The notes: a model not told the origin generated them from the letters alone. Counted from the first letter of the stretch, positions 27,110 through 36,586 are shown. The stretch is DNA of 64,000 nucleotides from Pararhizobium qamdonense (GCF_029277445.1 NZ_CP119566.1:4298854-4362853); one strand, 5' to 3'. Program-made: numbers and translations.

Positions 27110-27667
27110 ATGACCACAGCGCTTCTCATCATCGACGTTCAAAACGCCGTTCTCGACGGCGAAGGCACGCCGGAACGCCAGCCGGCCATCGATGCCGCCT
27201 TCACCGAAACCATTGGCCGTCTGCAATCGGTCCAGGCCCGTGCCCGCGCCGCGCATATTCCGGTCATTCTGGTGCAGCATGACGGCGGGCCTGGCAATCC
27301 GCTGGCGCGCTCTTCCAACGGCTGGGGCCTGCGCCACGAGATCGCGCCTGTCCTCGGCGAGGCGGTCATTCACAAGACCAGCTGCGACAGCTTTTTCCAG
27401 ACGAACCTTGGCGAGGTACTTGCGAAACTTGCGATCACCCATCTCGTCATCGGCGGCTGTCAGACGCAATTCTGTGTCGATACGGCCGTACGCCGCGCGG
27501 TTTCGCTGGGCTACGACGTCACGCTTCTATCCGACGGCCACACGACCGGCGACATGGGCGAACTGACCTTTGCGCAGATCGTCGCCCACCACAACCACAT
27601 GCTTGGCGGCTTCCATGCCGGAGCGCACGCGGTCGAGCTTCGCCGCGCGGGCGAAATCACGTTCTAG
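27110..27667 (+). CDS. Cysteine hydrolase, isochorismatase family
   Basis: A 185-residue protein with the catalytic Asp in ALLIIDVQNAVLDGEG, the Lys in VIHKTSCDSFF and the nucleophile Cys in GGCQTQFCVDTAVRRA, the full triad of the isochorismatase/nicotinamidase superfamily. Length matches small members. It follows the LysE gene by 37 bases. Substrate unknown; nicotinamidase is unlikely because the metal-binding His pattern is not evident. Confidence 0.87.
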   Translation: MTTALLIIDVQNAVLDGEGTPERQPAIDAAFTETIGRLQSVQARARAAHIPVILVQHDGGPGNPLARSSNGWGLRHEIAPVLGEAVIHKTSCDSFFQTNLGEVLAKLAITHLVIGGCQTQFCVDTAVRRAVSLGYDVTLLSDGHTTGDMGELTFAQIVAHHNHMLGGFHAGAHAVELRRAGEITF

Positions 27668-27675
27668 GCCTTTAT

Positions 27676-27978
27676 CTAAAAGATCGGCCGCATGAAGCTG
27701 CGCTCGTGGCTGACGATGCAGCGGGTCCTTTCGGCAAGCGCGTAAGCAGCCTGGCATTCGGCATCCTCAGCCATTTTCACGCGATAGTCTTCGTAGGCCG
27801 CAAGGCTTGGGAAGCTGAAAAGGGCGAGCGCAATATTGTTCGCCCCTTCCTGCGGCATGAAATAGCCGTGATGGGTGCCGCCGAGACGTTTGACCAGGGG
27901 GATCCAGAGTTTGGCATAGTCTTCGAATTCGGCGAGCTTGTAGGGATCGATCGTGTAGCGCAGATAGCAGGTGATCAT
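27676..27978 (-). CDS. NIPSNAP family protein
   Basis: A 100-residue ferredoxin-like protein with the NIPSNAP pattern ITCYLRYTIDPYKLAEFEDY, KRLGGTHHGYFMP, ALALFSFPSLAAYEDYR and SHERSFMRPIF. The ATG at 27978 has GGGGG upstream; an earlier in-frame start would add 11 residues. The family is widespread and of unknown biochemical function. It follows the DMT exporter gene and is probably co-transcribed with it (22-bp gap). Confidence 0.85.
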   Translation of the reverse strand: MITCYLRYTIDPYKLAEFEDYAKLWIPLVKRLGGTHHGYFMPQEGANNIALALFSFPSLAAYEDYRVKMAEDAECQAAYALAERTRCIVSHERSFMRPIF

Positions 27979-28000
27979 GCAGGCCCCCATGAGTGAACTC

Positions 28001-28897
28001 TCAGCCTGCATGATGCCGCATCCGGCTTCGCCATGTCCAGCCGAATGTCATGCCGGCGGCCGCAATCAGGATTGCTGCTGAGCCGAGAAGCTGGGTCATC
28101 TGCAGCTGGTGGCCAAAGGCGATGCGGTCAACGGCAAGCGCTGCCACCGGATAGATGAAGGACAGCGCGCCGGTCAGATGGGTCGGCAATTTCTGGATTG
28201 CGCCGTAGAGCAGCACATACATCAGCCCGGTATGCACAGCGCCCATCGCCACCAGCAACGCCCATTGATAGGGCTGCGCTGGCAAGCCGGATGCGCCGGC
28301 GAAAGGAGCCAGCATCAACAGGCCGGTCACGACCTGGATCAGCGCGATCAGGTGCGGCGGCGTGCCCCTCAACCGCTTGGCGGCAAGGGCTGCGAGCGCG
28401 TAAAAGAACGCGGCCGCCAAGGCCATGGCAATCCCCGTCAGGTAATCGCTACCGGCATAACCGCCTGAGGGCTTTGCCTGAACGATCGCGACCATGCCCA
28501 TAAAGGCGACGGCAAGCCAGCCGAGTTTGGTGGCGGTGATCTTTTCGCGGAACACCAGGCCGCCGATCGCCAACAGCATGAAGGGCTGGGTGTTATAGAC
28601 CATGGTGGCAATGGAAATGGACGAGCGCGCATAGGCGCCGAACAGCAGCAGCCAATTGACGACGATGGCGACGCCGCCGATGACGGCCAGCGTAAACAGC
28701 CGCCATGTCAGAATGCCCGCGCGAAAATGGCCGAGGATGGCGCAGATCGTCAGAAGCGTCAGCGCCCCGAACAGGCAACGCCAGAACACCACATCAATCA
28801 CAGGCTGGCCGGACATCAGCACGAACCAGCCGATCGTTCCCGAAATCAGCATGGCGGCGGTCATTTCGATGCTGCCGGTCCTGATATCCTTGTCCAT
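28001..28897 (-). CDS. EamA/DMT family transporter
   Basis: A 298-residue membrane protein with about ten hydrophobic helices in two EamA repeats (first repeat TAAMLISGTIGWFVLMSG; second ALAAAFFYALAALAAKRLRG). The TMVYNTQPFMLLAIGG segment and the C-terminal SFIYPVAALAVDR are typical of the family. These usually export amino acids or other small metabolites. It is divergent from an Lrp-type regulator, a common regulator-exporter pairing. Confidence 0.88.
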   Translation of the reverse strand: MDKDIRTGSIEMTAAMLISGTIGWFVLMSGQPVIDVVFWRCLFGALTLLTICAILGHFRAGILTWRLFTLAVIGGVAIVVNWLLLFGAYARSSISIATMVYNTQPFMLLAIGGLVFREKITATKLGWLAVAFMGMVAIVQAKPSGGYAGSDYLTGIAMALAAAFFYALAALAAKRLRGTPPHLIALIQVVTGLLMLAPFAGASGLPAQPYQWALLVAMGAVHTGLMYVLLYGAIQKLPTHLTGALSFIYPVAALAVDRIAFGHQLQMTQLLGSAAILIAAAGMTFGWTWRSRMRHHAG

Positions 28898-28978
28898 TCA
28901 TCCACCCTTTGAACGAAGCAGCAGATTATGGTGGAAGGACATCGGAATATATGGATTTTGGAAGGCTTTTTTGGCAAT

Positions 28979-28999
28979 ATGCCTTACCATGGAAGGCAT
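28979..28999. promoter_or_regulatory. Palindrome likely bound by the Lrp-type regulator
   Basis: ATGCCTT-ACCATGG-AAGGCAT: perfect 7-bp arms around a CCATGG core, in the gap between the divergent EamA exporter and Lrp/AsnC genes, 30 bases before the regulator's ATG. Position and symmetry fit an autoregulatory Lrp operator. Confidence 0.5.
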
Positions 29000-29028
29000 G
29001 TCGTTTGTTTCGCCTTACGGAGTTCTCA

Positions 29029-29475
29029 ATGCTCGACGATCTCGACCGGCGCCTGCTCGACATTCTCTCGTTCAATGCGCGGATATCGCTAAAAGAGCTG
29101 GCGCAGGAGGCGGGCCTGTCCTCGCCCAGCACCGCCGACCGCCTACGGCGGCTGGAGGATCGCGGCGTCATCACCGGTTTTACGGTTTCCATCAATCCAG
29201 CGGCGCTCGGTTATGCGCTGCAGGCGGTCGTTCGGGTGCGTCCCATGCCCGGCATGCTGCATATTGTCGAGAAGATGATCCAGGACACACCGGAATTCGT
29301 CGAATGCGACAAGGTGACGGGCGATGACTGCTTCATCGCCAAGCTTCTGGTGCGCGACATGGAGCAGCTGGACGCGATCCTCGACCGGATCGCCGAGCGA
29401 TCCCAAACCAATACATCCATCGTCAAATCGTCGCCGGTGAAGCGCCGGCTGCCGCCGCTCGGCGCCATGAGATAG
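29029..29475 (+). CDS. Lrp/AsnC family transcriptional regulator
   Basis: A 148-residue regulator: N-terminal helix-turn-helix (LDDLDRRLLDILSFNARISL, LKELAQEAGLSSPSTADRLR) and a C-terminal RAM ligand domain (FTVSINPAALGYALQAVVRV, VTGDDCFIAKLLVRDMEQL). The ATG at 29029 has CGGAG upstream. Such regulators sense amino acids and often control a neighbouring exporter, here the divergent EamA gene. Confidence 0.92.
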   Translation: MLDDLDRRLLDILSFNARISLKELAQEAGLSSPSTADRLRRLEDRGVITGFTVSINPAALGYALQAVVRVRPMPGMLHIVEKMIQDTPEFVECDKVTGDDCFIAKLLVRDMEQLDAILDRIAERSQTNTSIVKSSPVKRRLPPLGAMR

Positions 29476-29478
29476 CCG

Positions 29479-30378
29479 TCAGAACTCGGCCATGGGCGAC
29501 AGCATGACGGGGCTGGACACGGGGTTGGCATCGTCTCCCCGGACCATCAGGCAGATATCGGACGGAGACAGCTCCGGCGTGGCCTGCCAGCCCAATTTTC
29601 CGGGCGGGAAGTAAACCCGGACGTGATCGGGATGCTGATCAAGCGCGCTGAGAATGGCCGAGAGCGGCGGGATGGATTTTCCGGCGATGTCGAGAAGTTC
29701 GAACGTTGTGCCCTCGGATGTCCAGGCCACGACGGCTTCCCAGTCCTCCATTAAACTGAGCCTGATACCGGCATCGAAGGCACTGTTGAGCAGGAACATC
29801 TCCGCTTGCGCCGCCACGGCGAAAACCGGGGAAACCGGCGTTCTCCCCTGCAACGCGTGCCGGATCAGGGCGATATCGGCAGCTTTATCCAGTGACAGGG
29901 CGCGCGCCGGGCCGGCGGGCTTCGTTGCCACCGGCGGCGGGGAGCCTACAAACCGGTGCTGCGGCAGGATCCGGAAGCCATAGGGCTCATAGAGTGCCGG
30001 CTTGTCCGTCAAGAGGATACCGAGTTCAAATCCCTGTTCGTCGCACCAGCCGAACGCGCGGTTCATCAGGTCGCGATAAAGCCCCTTGCCGCGCCATTGC
30101 GGCCGCACCGCGCCCGACTGGAACCCCGCTGTCCGGACCAGGCGGCCATCGATTATCATTGGCATGGAAAAGACGCTGAAATTGGCAGCGCAAACGCCGT
30201 CCGCATCGAAATAACCAAACGGCATGCTGGTCGGGTCCGGACCGCCAAAGTGATCCTGGATGGAGACATCGATGCCGAACGTATCCTTGAGGAGGGCGGC
30301 CAGCGCGGCCCAGGCTGCAGGATCGTCAAAGTAATCCTGCCGGAATGTCAGGCCGTGGCTGTCTGCAGCGCCTGCCAA
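29479..30378 (-). CDS. GNAT family N-acetyltransferase (large form)
   Basis: A 299-residue protein. The N-terminal half is a GNAT domain with RTAGFQSGAVRPQWRGKGLY (acetyl-CoA loop) and ALYEPYGFRILPQH; the C-terminal half resembles the sterol-carrier-like domain of larger acetyltransferases. No ATG is available; a TTG at 30378 directly follows the dut stop codon (TAATTG), so translation probably couples to dut. Acceptor unknown. Confidence 0.75.
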   Translation of the reverse strand: MAGAADSHGLTFRQDYFDDPAAWAALAALLKDTFGIDVSIQDHFGGPDPTSMPFGYFDADGVCAANFSVFSMPMIIDGRLVRTAGFQSGAVRPQWRGKGLYRDLMNRAFGWCDEQGFELGILLTDKPALYEPYGFRILPQHRFVGSPPPVATKPAGPARALSLDKAADIALIRHALQGRTPVSPVFAVAAQAEMFLLNSAFDAGIRLSLMEDWEAVVAWTSEGTTFELLDIAGKSIPPLSAILSALDQHPDHVRVYFPPGKLGWQATPELSPSDICLMVRGDDANPVSSPVMLSPMAEF

Positions 30379-30849
30379 TTAAACGCCGGTGGAGCCGAAG
30401 CCGCCGGCGCCGCGCGCGGTGTCGCTGGCATCCGTTGTTTCCAGCACGGCAATCTGCGTCACGGGAGCAATGACCATCTGGGCGATGCGCATGCCGCGCT
30501 CGATGAGGAAATCATCGTCGCCGAGATTGATCAACAGAACCTTGACCTCGCCGCGATAATCGCTGTCGATCGTGCCGGGTGTATTCAGGCAGGTGATGCC
30601 GTTCTTGAAGGCAAGGCCGGAGCGCGGGCGGATCTGCGCCTCGTAACCGGCGGGAACCTCGAAGATGAAGCCGGTCGGCACCAGCGCCCGTTTTCCGGGG
30701 CCGAGGAACAGCGGCCGGTCCGCCTCGACGGCGGCGCGAAGGTCCATGCCGGCGGCGCCTGCAGTCTCATAAGCGGGAAGATCGATGCCCTCGCCGTTTT
30801 GCAGGCGGACGAGCTTGAGGGCCGGGCGGGTGGAGGATGGAATAGACAT
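30379..30849 (-). CDS. dut: dUTP diphosphatase Dut
   Basis: Dut hydrolyses dUTP to dUMP, keeping uracil out of DNA and feeding dTMP synthesis. The 156-residue trimeric enzyme shows all five motifs: [30 protein letters not shown] with the catalytic Asp, [10 protein letters not shown] and the C-terminal [10 protein letters not shown]. The ATG at 30849 has AGGAAG upstream; the open frame continues far beyond it but only as antisense of prfC. In many relatives dut sits next to coaBC; here coaBC is 14 kb away. Confidence 0.96.
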   Translation of the reverse strand: MSIPSSTRPALKLVRLQNGEGIDLPAYETAGAAGMDLRAAVEADRPLFLGPGKRALVPTGFIFEVPAGYEAQIRPRSGLAFKNGITCLNTPGTIDSDYRGEVKVLLINLGDDDFLIERGMRIAQMVIAPVTQIAVLETTDASDTARGAGGFGSTGV

Positions 30850-30945
30850 GCTTCTTCCTAGCAATTCCGGCTTGGGTAGGGCCAATGCGAATTGCAAGTT
30901 ATCCACGGAATCGCTACATACGCGGCAACTCACAGGATTCACATC

Positions 30946-32529
30946 ATGGCCGAAAGTATCGCCGAGGCGGTTTCCCGCCGTCGCACCTTTGCTATTATTG
31001 CCCACCCGGATGCGGGTAAGACGACGCTGACCGAAAAACTGCTGCTGTTCGGCGGCGCGATCCAGCTTGCCGGCGAAGTCAAGGCGAAGAAGGACCGCAT
31101 CCAGACGCGATCCGACTGGATGAAGATCGAGCGCGAACGCGGCATCTCGGTCGTCACCTCGGTGATGACCTTCGAATATCACGGCAATGTCTTCAACATT
31201 CTCGATACGCCCGGTCACGAAGACTTTGCCGACGATACCTATCGCACGCTGACCGCCGTCGATGCGGCCGTCATGGTCATCGATGCCGCAAAGGGCATCG
31301 AGCCACGGACGCTGAAGCTCTTCGAGGTTTGCCGCATGCGCGACATCCCGATCATTACCTTCATCAACAAGATGGACCGCGAAAGCCGCGATCCCTTCGA
31401 AATTCTCGATGAAGTGGAAGAGAAGCTGGCGCTCGATTGCGCGCCGGTGACCTGGCCGATTGGCCGTTCCAAGACCTTCTGCGGCTCCTATCACCTGGCC
31501 GACAATACCGTGCGCGGCTCCGACACGCAGGAAATCCCCACCAAGGTCAACGGCCCGGAAATGGTCGCCCACCGCTTGCCGGAAAACGAGCGCGAGGCCT
31601 TCATCGACGAGACGTCGCTCGCCATCGAAGCCTGCAAGCCCTTCGACAAGAAGGCTTTCCTCGAAGGCCATCTGACGCCGGTCTTCTTCGGCTCGGCGCT
31701 CCGGAACTTTGGCGTGCGCGACCTGATCAACGCGCTGGGTGACATCGCACCGCCGCCGCGCGACCAGGTGGCCGATATCCGGACCGTGCATGCAACCGAC
31801 GAGAAAATGACCGCCTTCGTCTTCAAGATTCAGGCCAACATGGACCCGAACCATCGCGACCGCATCGCCTTTGCCCGCGTCTGCTCCGGCAAGCTGGAAC
31901 GCGGCATGAAGGCGCGGCTGGCGCGGACCGGCAAGCAGCTCGGGCTGACCGCGCCGCAGTTCTTCTTCGCCTCGCAGCGGCAGCTGGCCGACACCGCCTA
32001 TGCCGGCGACGTGGTGGGTATCCCCAATCACGGCACGCTGCGGATCGGCGACACGCTGACCGAGGGCGAGCAGCTGGTGTTTCAGGGTGTGCCGAACTTC
32101 TCGCCGGAAATCCTGCGCCGCGTGCGCCTGGAAGATGCGATGAAGGCAAAGAAGCTCAAGGAAGCGCTGCAGCAGATGGCCGAAGAAGGCGTCGTGCAGC
32201 TGTTTTCGCCCGAAGACGGCTCGCCCGCCATTGTCGGCGTCGTCGGCGCGCTGCAGCTGGACGTTCTGAAAGAACGGCTGCAATCGGAATACGGCCTGCC
32301 GGTCTCCTTCGACATTGCCCGCTTTTCGGTCTGCCGCTGGATTTCGGCCGACCAGCCGGCGGATCTCGACAAGTTCATTACCGCCCGGCGCGGCGATATC
32401 GCCCGCGATCTCGATGGCGATCCGGTGTTTTTGGCGCAGGACACGTTCTCGCTGCGCTACGAGGCGGAGCGTTATCCCGCCATCAAGATGATCGCCATCA
32501 AGGAATATCACGTCGCAAAGGCGGCGTGA
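30946..32529 (+). CDS. prfC: Peptide chain release factor 3 (RF3)
   Basis: RF3 is the GTPase that recycles RF1/RF2 from the ribosome after termination. The 527-residue protein matches E. coli RF3 in length and has the G motifs [33 protein letters not shown] and [11 protein letters not shown], plus [14 protein letters not shown] (switch I) and the RF3-type C-terminal domains. The ATG at 30946 fits the family start. It diverges from dut over 96 bp. Confidence 0.95.
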   Translation: MAESIAEAVSRRRTFAIIAHPDAGKTTLTEKLLLFGGAIQLAGEVKAKKDRIQTRSDWMKIERERGISVVTSVMTFEYHGNVFNILDTPGHEDFADDTYRTLTAVDAAVMVIDAAKGIEPRTLKLFEVCRMRDIPIITFINKMDRESRDPFEILDEVEEKLALDCAPVTWPIGRSKTFCGSYHLADNTVRGSDTQEIPTKVNGPEMVAHRLPENEREAFIDETSLAIEACKPFDKKAFLEGHLTPVFFGSALRNFGVRDLINALGDIAPPPRDQVADIRTVHATDEKMTAFVFKIQANMDPNHRDRIAFARVCSGKLERGMKARLARTGKQLGLTAPQFFFASQRQLADTAYAGDVVGIPNHGTLRIGDTLTEGEQLVFQGVPNFSPEILRRVRLEDAMKAKKLKEALQQMAEEGVVQLFSPEDGSPAIVGVVGALQLDVLKERLQSEYGLPVSFDIARFSVCRWISADQPADLDKFITARRGDIARDLDGDPVFLAQDTFSLRYEAERYPAIKMIAIKEYHVAKAA

Positions 32530-32536
32530 TTGCTCT

Positions 32537-32676
32537 CAATCTCCCCTTCTCCCCGGCGGGGAGAAGGCGCCCGAAGGGCGGATGAGGGGGCGGGACGCTC
32601 CGAATTTGCCGAAAGGCCCCCTCATCGCCTCACTGCGTTCGGCACTTCTCCCCGCGGGGGAGAGGGGGAGATCGGG
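32537..32676. repeat. Inverted pair of palindromic repeat units downstream of prfC
   Basis: Two units face each other: CTCCCCTTCTCCCCGGCGGG...GATGAGGGGG at 32541-32590, and CCCCCTCATCGCCTCACTGC...CTCCCCGCGGGGGAGAGGGG at 32619-32672. Each contains a GC-rich palindrome. A single half of this type also occurs in the ugpB-ugpA gap at about 12540-12588. The rest of the gap to panE (about 150 bp) shows nothing clear beyond the panE ribosome site. Confidence 0.75.
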
Positions 32677-32833
32677 GAGCGCCCACCGTGCATTCGGGCT
32701 CCTACGCGTTCTCGCGCGCCATAAAGTAGCCGGTTGCGATCACGTTTTAGCGGCAGGCAGATTTCGCGGCTGGCCGCGTGCTTTGGCCGTTGCTACGACA
32801 GTGACAGCGAAGGAAACGCCTGGAGGGGACGAT

Positions 32834-33874
32834 ATGGAAAGTACCGAAACGAAGCCGGGCCAGTTCCGCAGCATCTGCATTTTCGGCGCAGGCGCCATTG
32901 GCGGGGCGCTGGCGGCGCGGCTGGCGTCCTCTCCGATGCTCAAGGGCGCGACGATCACGGCGATCGCGCGCGGCGCACATCTCAACGCCATCCGGGACAA
33001 GGGTCTGCACCTGCATGAGCCCGGCAAGACCGAGCCGCTGGTTGCCAGATTTGCCGCAACCGGTAATGCAGGCGAACTTGAGCGCCAAGACCTCGTCATT
33101 GTGACCCTCAAGGGACATCAGCTGACGGCAGCCAGCGCCGACATTGCCGGCCTTTTGAAACCGGACAGCCGCGTGGTGATGATCCAGAACGGTATTCCTT
33201 GGTGGTATTTCCATGGCGACAAGACGAGTGGTCTTGAAGGCCGCAAGGTCGAGGCGCTCGATCCGGATGGCCTGATCTGGCAGCGGATCGGCCCGCAGCG
33301 CGTGATCGCCGGGGTCATCTATCAGGGCGCGCAGATGCTGGAGCCCGGCCATATCCGGCTCACCAGCGGCGGCCTTCTGCATCTCGGCGAGCCCTCCGGC
33401 GCGATCTCGCCGGAACTGACGGCGATTGCGGATCTGCTGCAGGCCAGCGGCTGGACGATCAAGACGACGGATCGCATCCGCGATGAGATCTGGTCGAAAT
33501 TTCTCGGCAACGCGGCCTTCAATCCGATCAGCGCGCTGACCAGGGGGCGGATTTCGGAGATCATGGACGGACCGGCCGTGGACCTGGTGAAGCAGGTTAT
33601 GACGGAGGTGCATAGCGTCGCCGGGAAGCTCGGCTGCCATGTCCGCGAAACGGTGGAGGAGAAGCTGGAGCATGGCCGGGGGCTCGGCAATGCCAAGACC
33701 TCGATGCTGCAGGATCTCGAACAGGGCCGGCCGATGGAGATCACGCCGCTCACCCGCGCCGTCACGCTTTTGGGGCGCATGGCCGGTGTGCCGACACCGG
33801 CCAACGACATGCTCCTGTCCCTGATCTCGCAACTCGACGCGTCGATGGCGAAAGCGCGGGCACAGGAGATTTGA
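32834..33874 (+). CDS. Ketopantoate reductase family protein (PanE/ApbA)
   Basis: A 346-residue protein with the NAD(P)-binding motif ICIFGAGAIGGALAARLAS, the MIQNGIPWWYF segment, and the C-terminal domain signature DEIWSKFLGNAAFNPISALT. PanE makes pantoate for coenzyme A, but this family includes many paralogues with other substrates, so I give no gene symbol. GGAGGGG lies nine bases before the ATG. The VOC gene follows after three bases, so the two form an operon. Confidence 0.85.
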   Translation: MESTETKPGQFRSICIFGAGAIGGALAARLASSPMLKGATITAIARGAHLNAIRDKGLHLHEPGKTEPLVARFAATGNAGELERQDLVIVTLKGHQLTAASADIAGLLKPDSRVVMIQNGIPWWYFHGDKTSGLEGRKVEALDPDGLIWQRIGPQRVIAGVIYQGAQMLEPGHIRLTSGGLLHLGEPSGAISPELTAIADLLQASGWTIKTTDRIRDEIWSKFLGNAAFNPISALTRGRISEIMDGPAVDLVKQVMTEVHSVAGKLGCHVRETVEEKLEHGRGLGNAKTSMLQDLEQGRPMEITPLTRAVTLLGRMAGVPTPANDMLLSLISQLDASMAKARAQEI

Positions 33875-33877
33875 GCG

Positions 33878-34234
33878 ATGACCGTTCTTCGTATCGTCGC
33901 CAATCTTGAGGCCAGGGACCCTGAGGCGGGCCGGGCCTTTTATAGCGACCTGCTCGGTCTCGACCTCGTCATGGACCACGGCTGGATCCTGACTTTCGCA
34001 TCCGGGGAGCAGGCGCCAGCACAGGTGTCCATCGCCAGCGAAGGCGGCTCCGGAACGCCGGTGCCGCAGCTGTCCATCGAGGTCGATAATGTCGATGAGA
34101 TCCATGCAAAAGCCAAGCGGATGGGCCTGGAGATCGTCTATGAAATCACCGACGAACCCTGGGGGGTGCGGCGCTTCTACGTCCGCGACCCCTTCGGCAC
34201 GATCGTCAATATCCTCACCCACACGGGGCGGTGA
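33878..34234 (+). CDS. Glyoxalase/VOC superfamily protein
   Basis: A 118-residue protein with paired beta-alpha-beta-beta-beta modules: RIVANLEARDPEAGRAFYSD, LGLDLVMDHGWILTF, LSIEVDNVDEIHAKAKRMGL and RRFYVRDPFGTIVNILTH. This is the vicinal-oxygen-chelate fold used by glyoxalase I, dioxygenases and resistance proteins. The substrate is unknown. It is translated right after the PanE-like gene. Confidence 0.85.
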   Translation: MTVLRIVANLEARDPEAGRAFYSDLLGLDLVMDHGWILTFASGEQAPAQVSIASEGGSGTPVPQLSIEVDNVDEIHAKAKRMGLEIVYEITDEPWGVRRFYVRDPFGTIVNILTHTGR

Positions 34235-34243
34235 TGGTTGCGA

Positions 34244-34918
34244 TCAGCGGCGATCGGTCAGGGTGAGATCACCGTTTTCATCGACCGAGACTTCGATGCC
34301 GATATAGCCCGGGATCGTCTGGTGGGTTGTTACGAACGGATGGGTGTGCGTGGCGGTGATGACCATCACGTCGGACCCGGCCGCTTCGCCGGCGATGACG
34401 CCGGCGGCGACGTCTTCGAACACGAGGCAATCCTTGGCATCGAAGCCGACGCGCTTGGCGCCGAGCAGGTAGCATTCCGGGCTCGGCTTGCCGCGCGAGA
34501 CATCCTCGGCGATGACGATGAATTTCGGCTCCGGCAGGCCGGCGGCGGCGATGCGCACCTTGGCGAGTTCACGCGGCGACGAGGTGACGATGGCCCAGCG
34601 CTCCGGCGGCAGGCTTTTGAGAAATTCAATCGCGCCCGGCAGCGGCTTGACGCCCTCGATATCCTCGATCTCGCCCTGGCAGATGATCGCCGATTCCGCT
34701 TCCGGATCGACGCCCGGCAAGCCCAGCTGGCGGATCGTATCGACGCCGCGCTTGCCGTGCATGGTCGGCAGGAAGGTGGCGACGTCCAGGCCGTGGCTTG
34801 CAGCCCATTTCCCCCAGACCCGTTCGGCCGCTTCGATGGAGCTCAGGAGCGTTCCATCCATATCGAACAGAAAGGCGGAGTATTTCTTGCCGAAGACCGG
34901 CTGGGACACTGAAGACAC
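34244..34918 (-). CDS. HAD family sugar/polyol phosphatase
   Basis: A 224-residue HAD hydrolase with motif I FLFDMDGTLLSS, motif II AIVTSSPRELA, motif III Lys in SRGKPSPECYLLGAKRVG and motif IV CLVFEDVAAGVIAGEAAG. This subgroup (YfbT/GPP-like) acts on sugar or polyol phosphates. A GTG at 34918 with AAGGAG nine bases upstream is the start. It is convergent with the VOC gene. Confidence 0.85.
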   Translation of the reverse strand: MSSVSQPVFGKKYSAFLFDMDGTLLSSIEAAERVWGKWAASHGLDVATFLPTMHGKRGVDTIRQLGLPGVDPEAESAIICQGEIEDIEGVKPLPGAIEFLKSLPPERWAIVTSSPRELAKVRIAAAGLPEPKFIVIAEDVSRGKPSPECYLLGAKRVGFDAKDCLVFEDVAAGVIAGEAAGSDVMVITATHTHPFVTTHQTIPGYIGIEVSVDENGDLTLTDRR

Positions 34919-35051
34919 GGGGACTGACTCCTTTGAAGGTCGCCGCCTGTCTTGTGACTGCGCGGCTTACCCCGTTCGAATAAGGGGATTCCCCCTCAAG
35001 ATCAAATGGATATCGCCTCTGGACGGGCCCCGGCGAGCTTTCTTGCCCGCC

Positions 35052-35663
35052 TTAGCGCGCAGAGAGCGCCAGCCGCAGCCCCATCAGCCCGAAGGCACCG
35101 GCAAAACCGCGTCGCAGCCAGAGGGTCACGCCAGGACGCGAAATGACATGGCGCCGTGCCGCTGCGGCAAAGACGCCGTAGAACACGAAAATGATGAAGG
35201 TGAGCGCCATGAACACGGCGGCAAGCCACAGCATAGACAGGGTGGGCGACGGTGTGGCATCCGGCACGAATTGCGGTAGGAAAGCCAGAAAGAACAGCGA
35301 CAGTTTCGGATTGAGACTGTTGAGCAGAATGGCCGTTGCGATGATCTTGCCGGGCCGCATGGGCCGGGCTTTCTCCGTGACCTGCAGGCTTTCGGCATCG
35401 CGAAGGACGCTAAAGGCCATATACAGCAGATAGGCAACGCCGAGATATTTGATCACCTCAAAGGCCAGCGCGCTGGTGTGCAGAAGGGCCGCCAGTCCCG
35501 CGACGCTGGCAATGATATGCGGCAGAATGCCGAGCGTGCAGCCGAAGGCCGCGAGAATGCTGGCGCGCGCGCCGGAATTGAGGCCCGTTGCCAGCGTATA
35601 GAGCACGCCGGTGCCGGGCAGCAGGATAACGACGATGGATGTCAGCAGATATTCAAGGGTCAT
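35052..35663 (-). CDS. LysE family amino-acid exporter
   Basis: A 203-residue membrane protein: VVILLPGTGVLYTLATGLNS at the N-terminus (a variant of the PGP signature), six hydrophobic segments, and ATAILLNSLNPKLSLFFLAF. GGAG lies before the ATG at 35663. It follows the AraC regulator gene by 75 bases on the same strand, a common arrangement for an exporter and its activator. Confidence 0.87.
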   Translation of the reverse strand: MTLEYLLTSIVVILLPGTGVLYTLATGLNSGARASILAAFGCTLGILPHIIASVAGLAALLHTSALAFEVIKYLGVAYLLYMAFSVLRDAESLQVTEKARPMRPGKIIATAILLNSLNPKLSLFFLAFLPQFVPDATPSPTLSMLWLAAVFMALTFIIFVFYGVFAAAARRHVISRPGVTLWLRRGFAGAFGLMGLRLALSAR

Positions 35664-35738
35664 GATGCACTCCGCTCAATGAGGAAGGCCGCAGAAAAGC
35701 GGATATTTGCCCGCTGGTCTTGAACGAAATTGCAGGGG

Positions 35739-36533
35739 TCAGCGATGCGCCAGAGCGTAGGCGCCCGGCGTGATGCCATAGGCGCGGACGAAAGCCCGGG
35801 TCATATGGCTCTGGTCGGCAAAGCCGCCGGCAAAGGCCGCATCGGCAAGCGGCGTCCCCTTGGCGATCATCCGGCGAACGGAGCGGATGCGGCGCTGCAC
35901 GAGATAGGCATGCGGGGTCATGCCGGTCATTTCAGAAAAGGCCCGCACCACCTGGAAACGGCTGAGGCCGCTTGCGGCAGCGAGATCGGCAAGCGACGTG
36001 GCGGCAGCGGGATCATCGTCCAGCATGGCCATGGCCCGTTTGACGGATGGCGGGACGAAACGGGAAACGTTACGGCGGGTCATCAGGGAAGCAAGCAGCT
36101 GCAGGAATCCTGATTCCGGCGCCAGTGTTTCACCCATCTGCGTCATCGCTGCATAGACCGGCAGCAGACTTCGAACGGCTCGTCCGTCGTGCATGACCGG
36201 CTGCGAAAAGACAAAATCCTCCGCCCTGCCCTCGCCGATATCCAAAACGGCCTCAGCAATCACCTCCGGATCGACATAGAGCATCCGCCAGGCACGGCCT
36301 TCAGCGCCGATCGGATGGCCGTCGTGCACTTCACCGGGATTGACGGTGATCATGTCGCCGGGACCGGCTTCGACCGGACCGCGGCCGCTGGCAGATTTCT
36401 GGGCGCCGCGCAGGATGACGCCGATGCCGAACTGGTCATGCGTATGGCGGCCGAAACTATGGGCGGTATCCGCCTCGACGGCCTCCACCCCCTTCATTGC
36501 ACAGGGACGCATCCGGAATATCCCGGTTTTCAT
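35739..36533 (-). CDS. AraC family transcriptional regulator
   Basis: A 264-residue regulator. An N-terminal cupin-like ligand domain (HSFGRHTHDQFGIGVILRG, PGDMITVNPGEVHDG) precedes the two helix-turn-helix units (TSLADLAAASGLSRFQVVRA; PLADAAFAGGFADQSHMTRA). A GTG at 36542 is an alternative start three codons earlier, but its spacing from AGGAG is too short. It likely controls the LysE gene downstream. Confidence 0.9.
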   Translation of the reverse strand: MKTGIFRMRPCAMKGVEAVEADTAHSFGRHTHDQFGIGVILRGAQKSASGRGPVEAGPGDMITVNPGEVHDGHPIGAEGRAWRMLYVDPEVIAEAVLDIGEGRAEDFVFSQPVMHDGRAVRSLLPVYAAMTQMGETLAPESGFLQLLASLMTRRNVSRFVPPSVKRAMAMLDDDPAAATSLADLAAASGLSRFQVVRAFSEMTGMTPHAYLVQRRIRSVRRMIAKGTPLADAAFAGGFADQSHMTRAFVRAYGITPGAYALAHR

Positions 36534-36586
36534 GACCTGCACCGCTCCTCAGTCGCACACTTCATTCGCGCTCTTATTCGCGCACT

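Noticed and set aside
30899..30907. TTATCCACG as a DnaA box between dut and prfC
   Set aside because: A single 9-mer with one mismatch is expected by chance in 64 kb, and there is no cluster or AT-rich element.
30850..32511. Long N-terminal extension of dut through the antisense of prfC
   Set aside because: Dut homology begins exactly at the ATG at 30849, which has a ribosome site; the rest is prfC read backwards.
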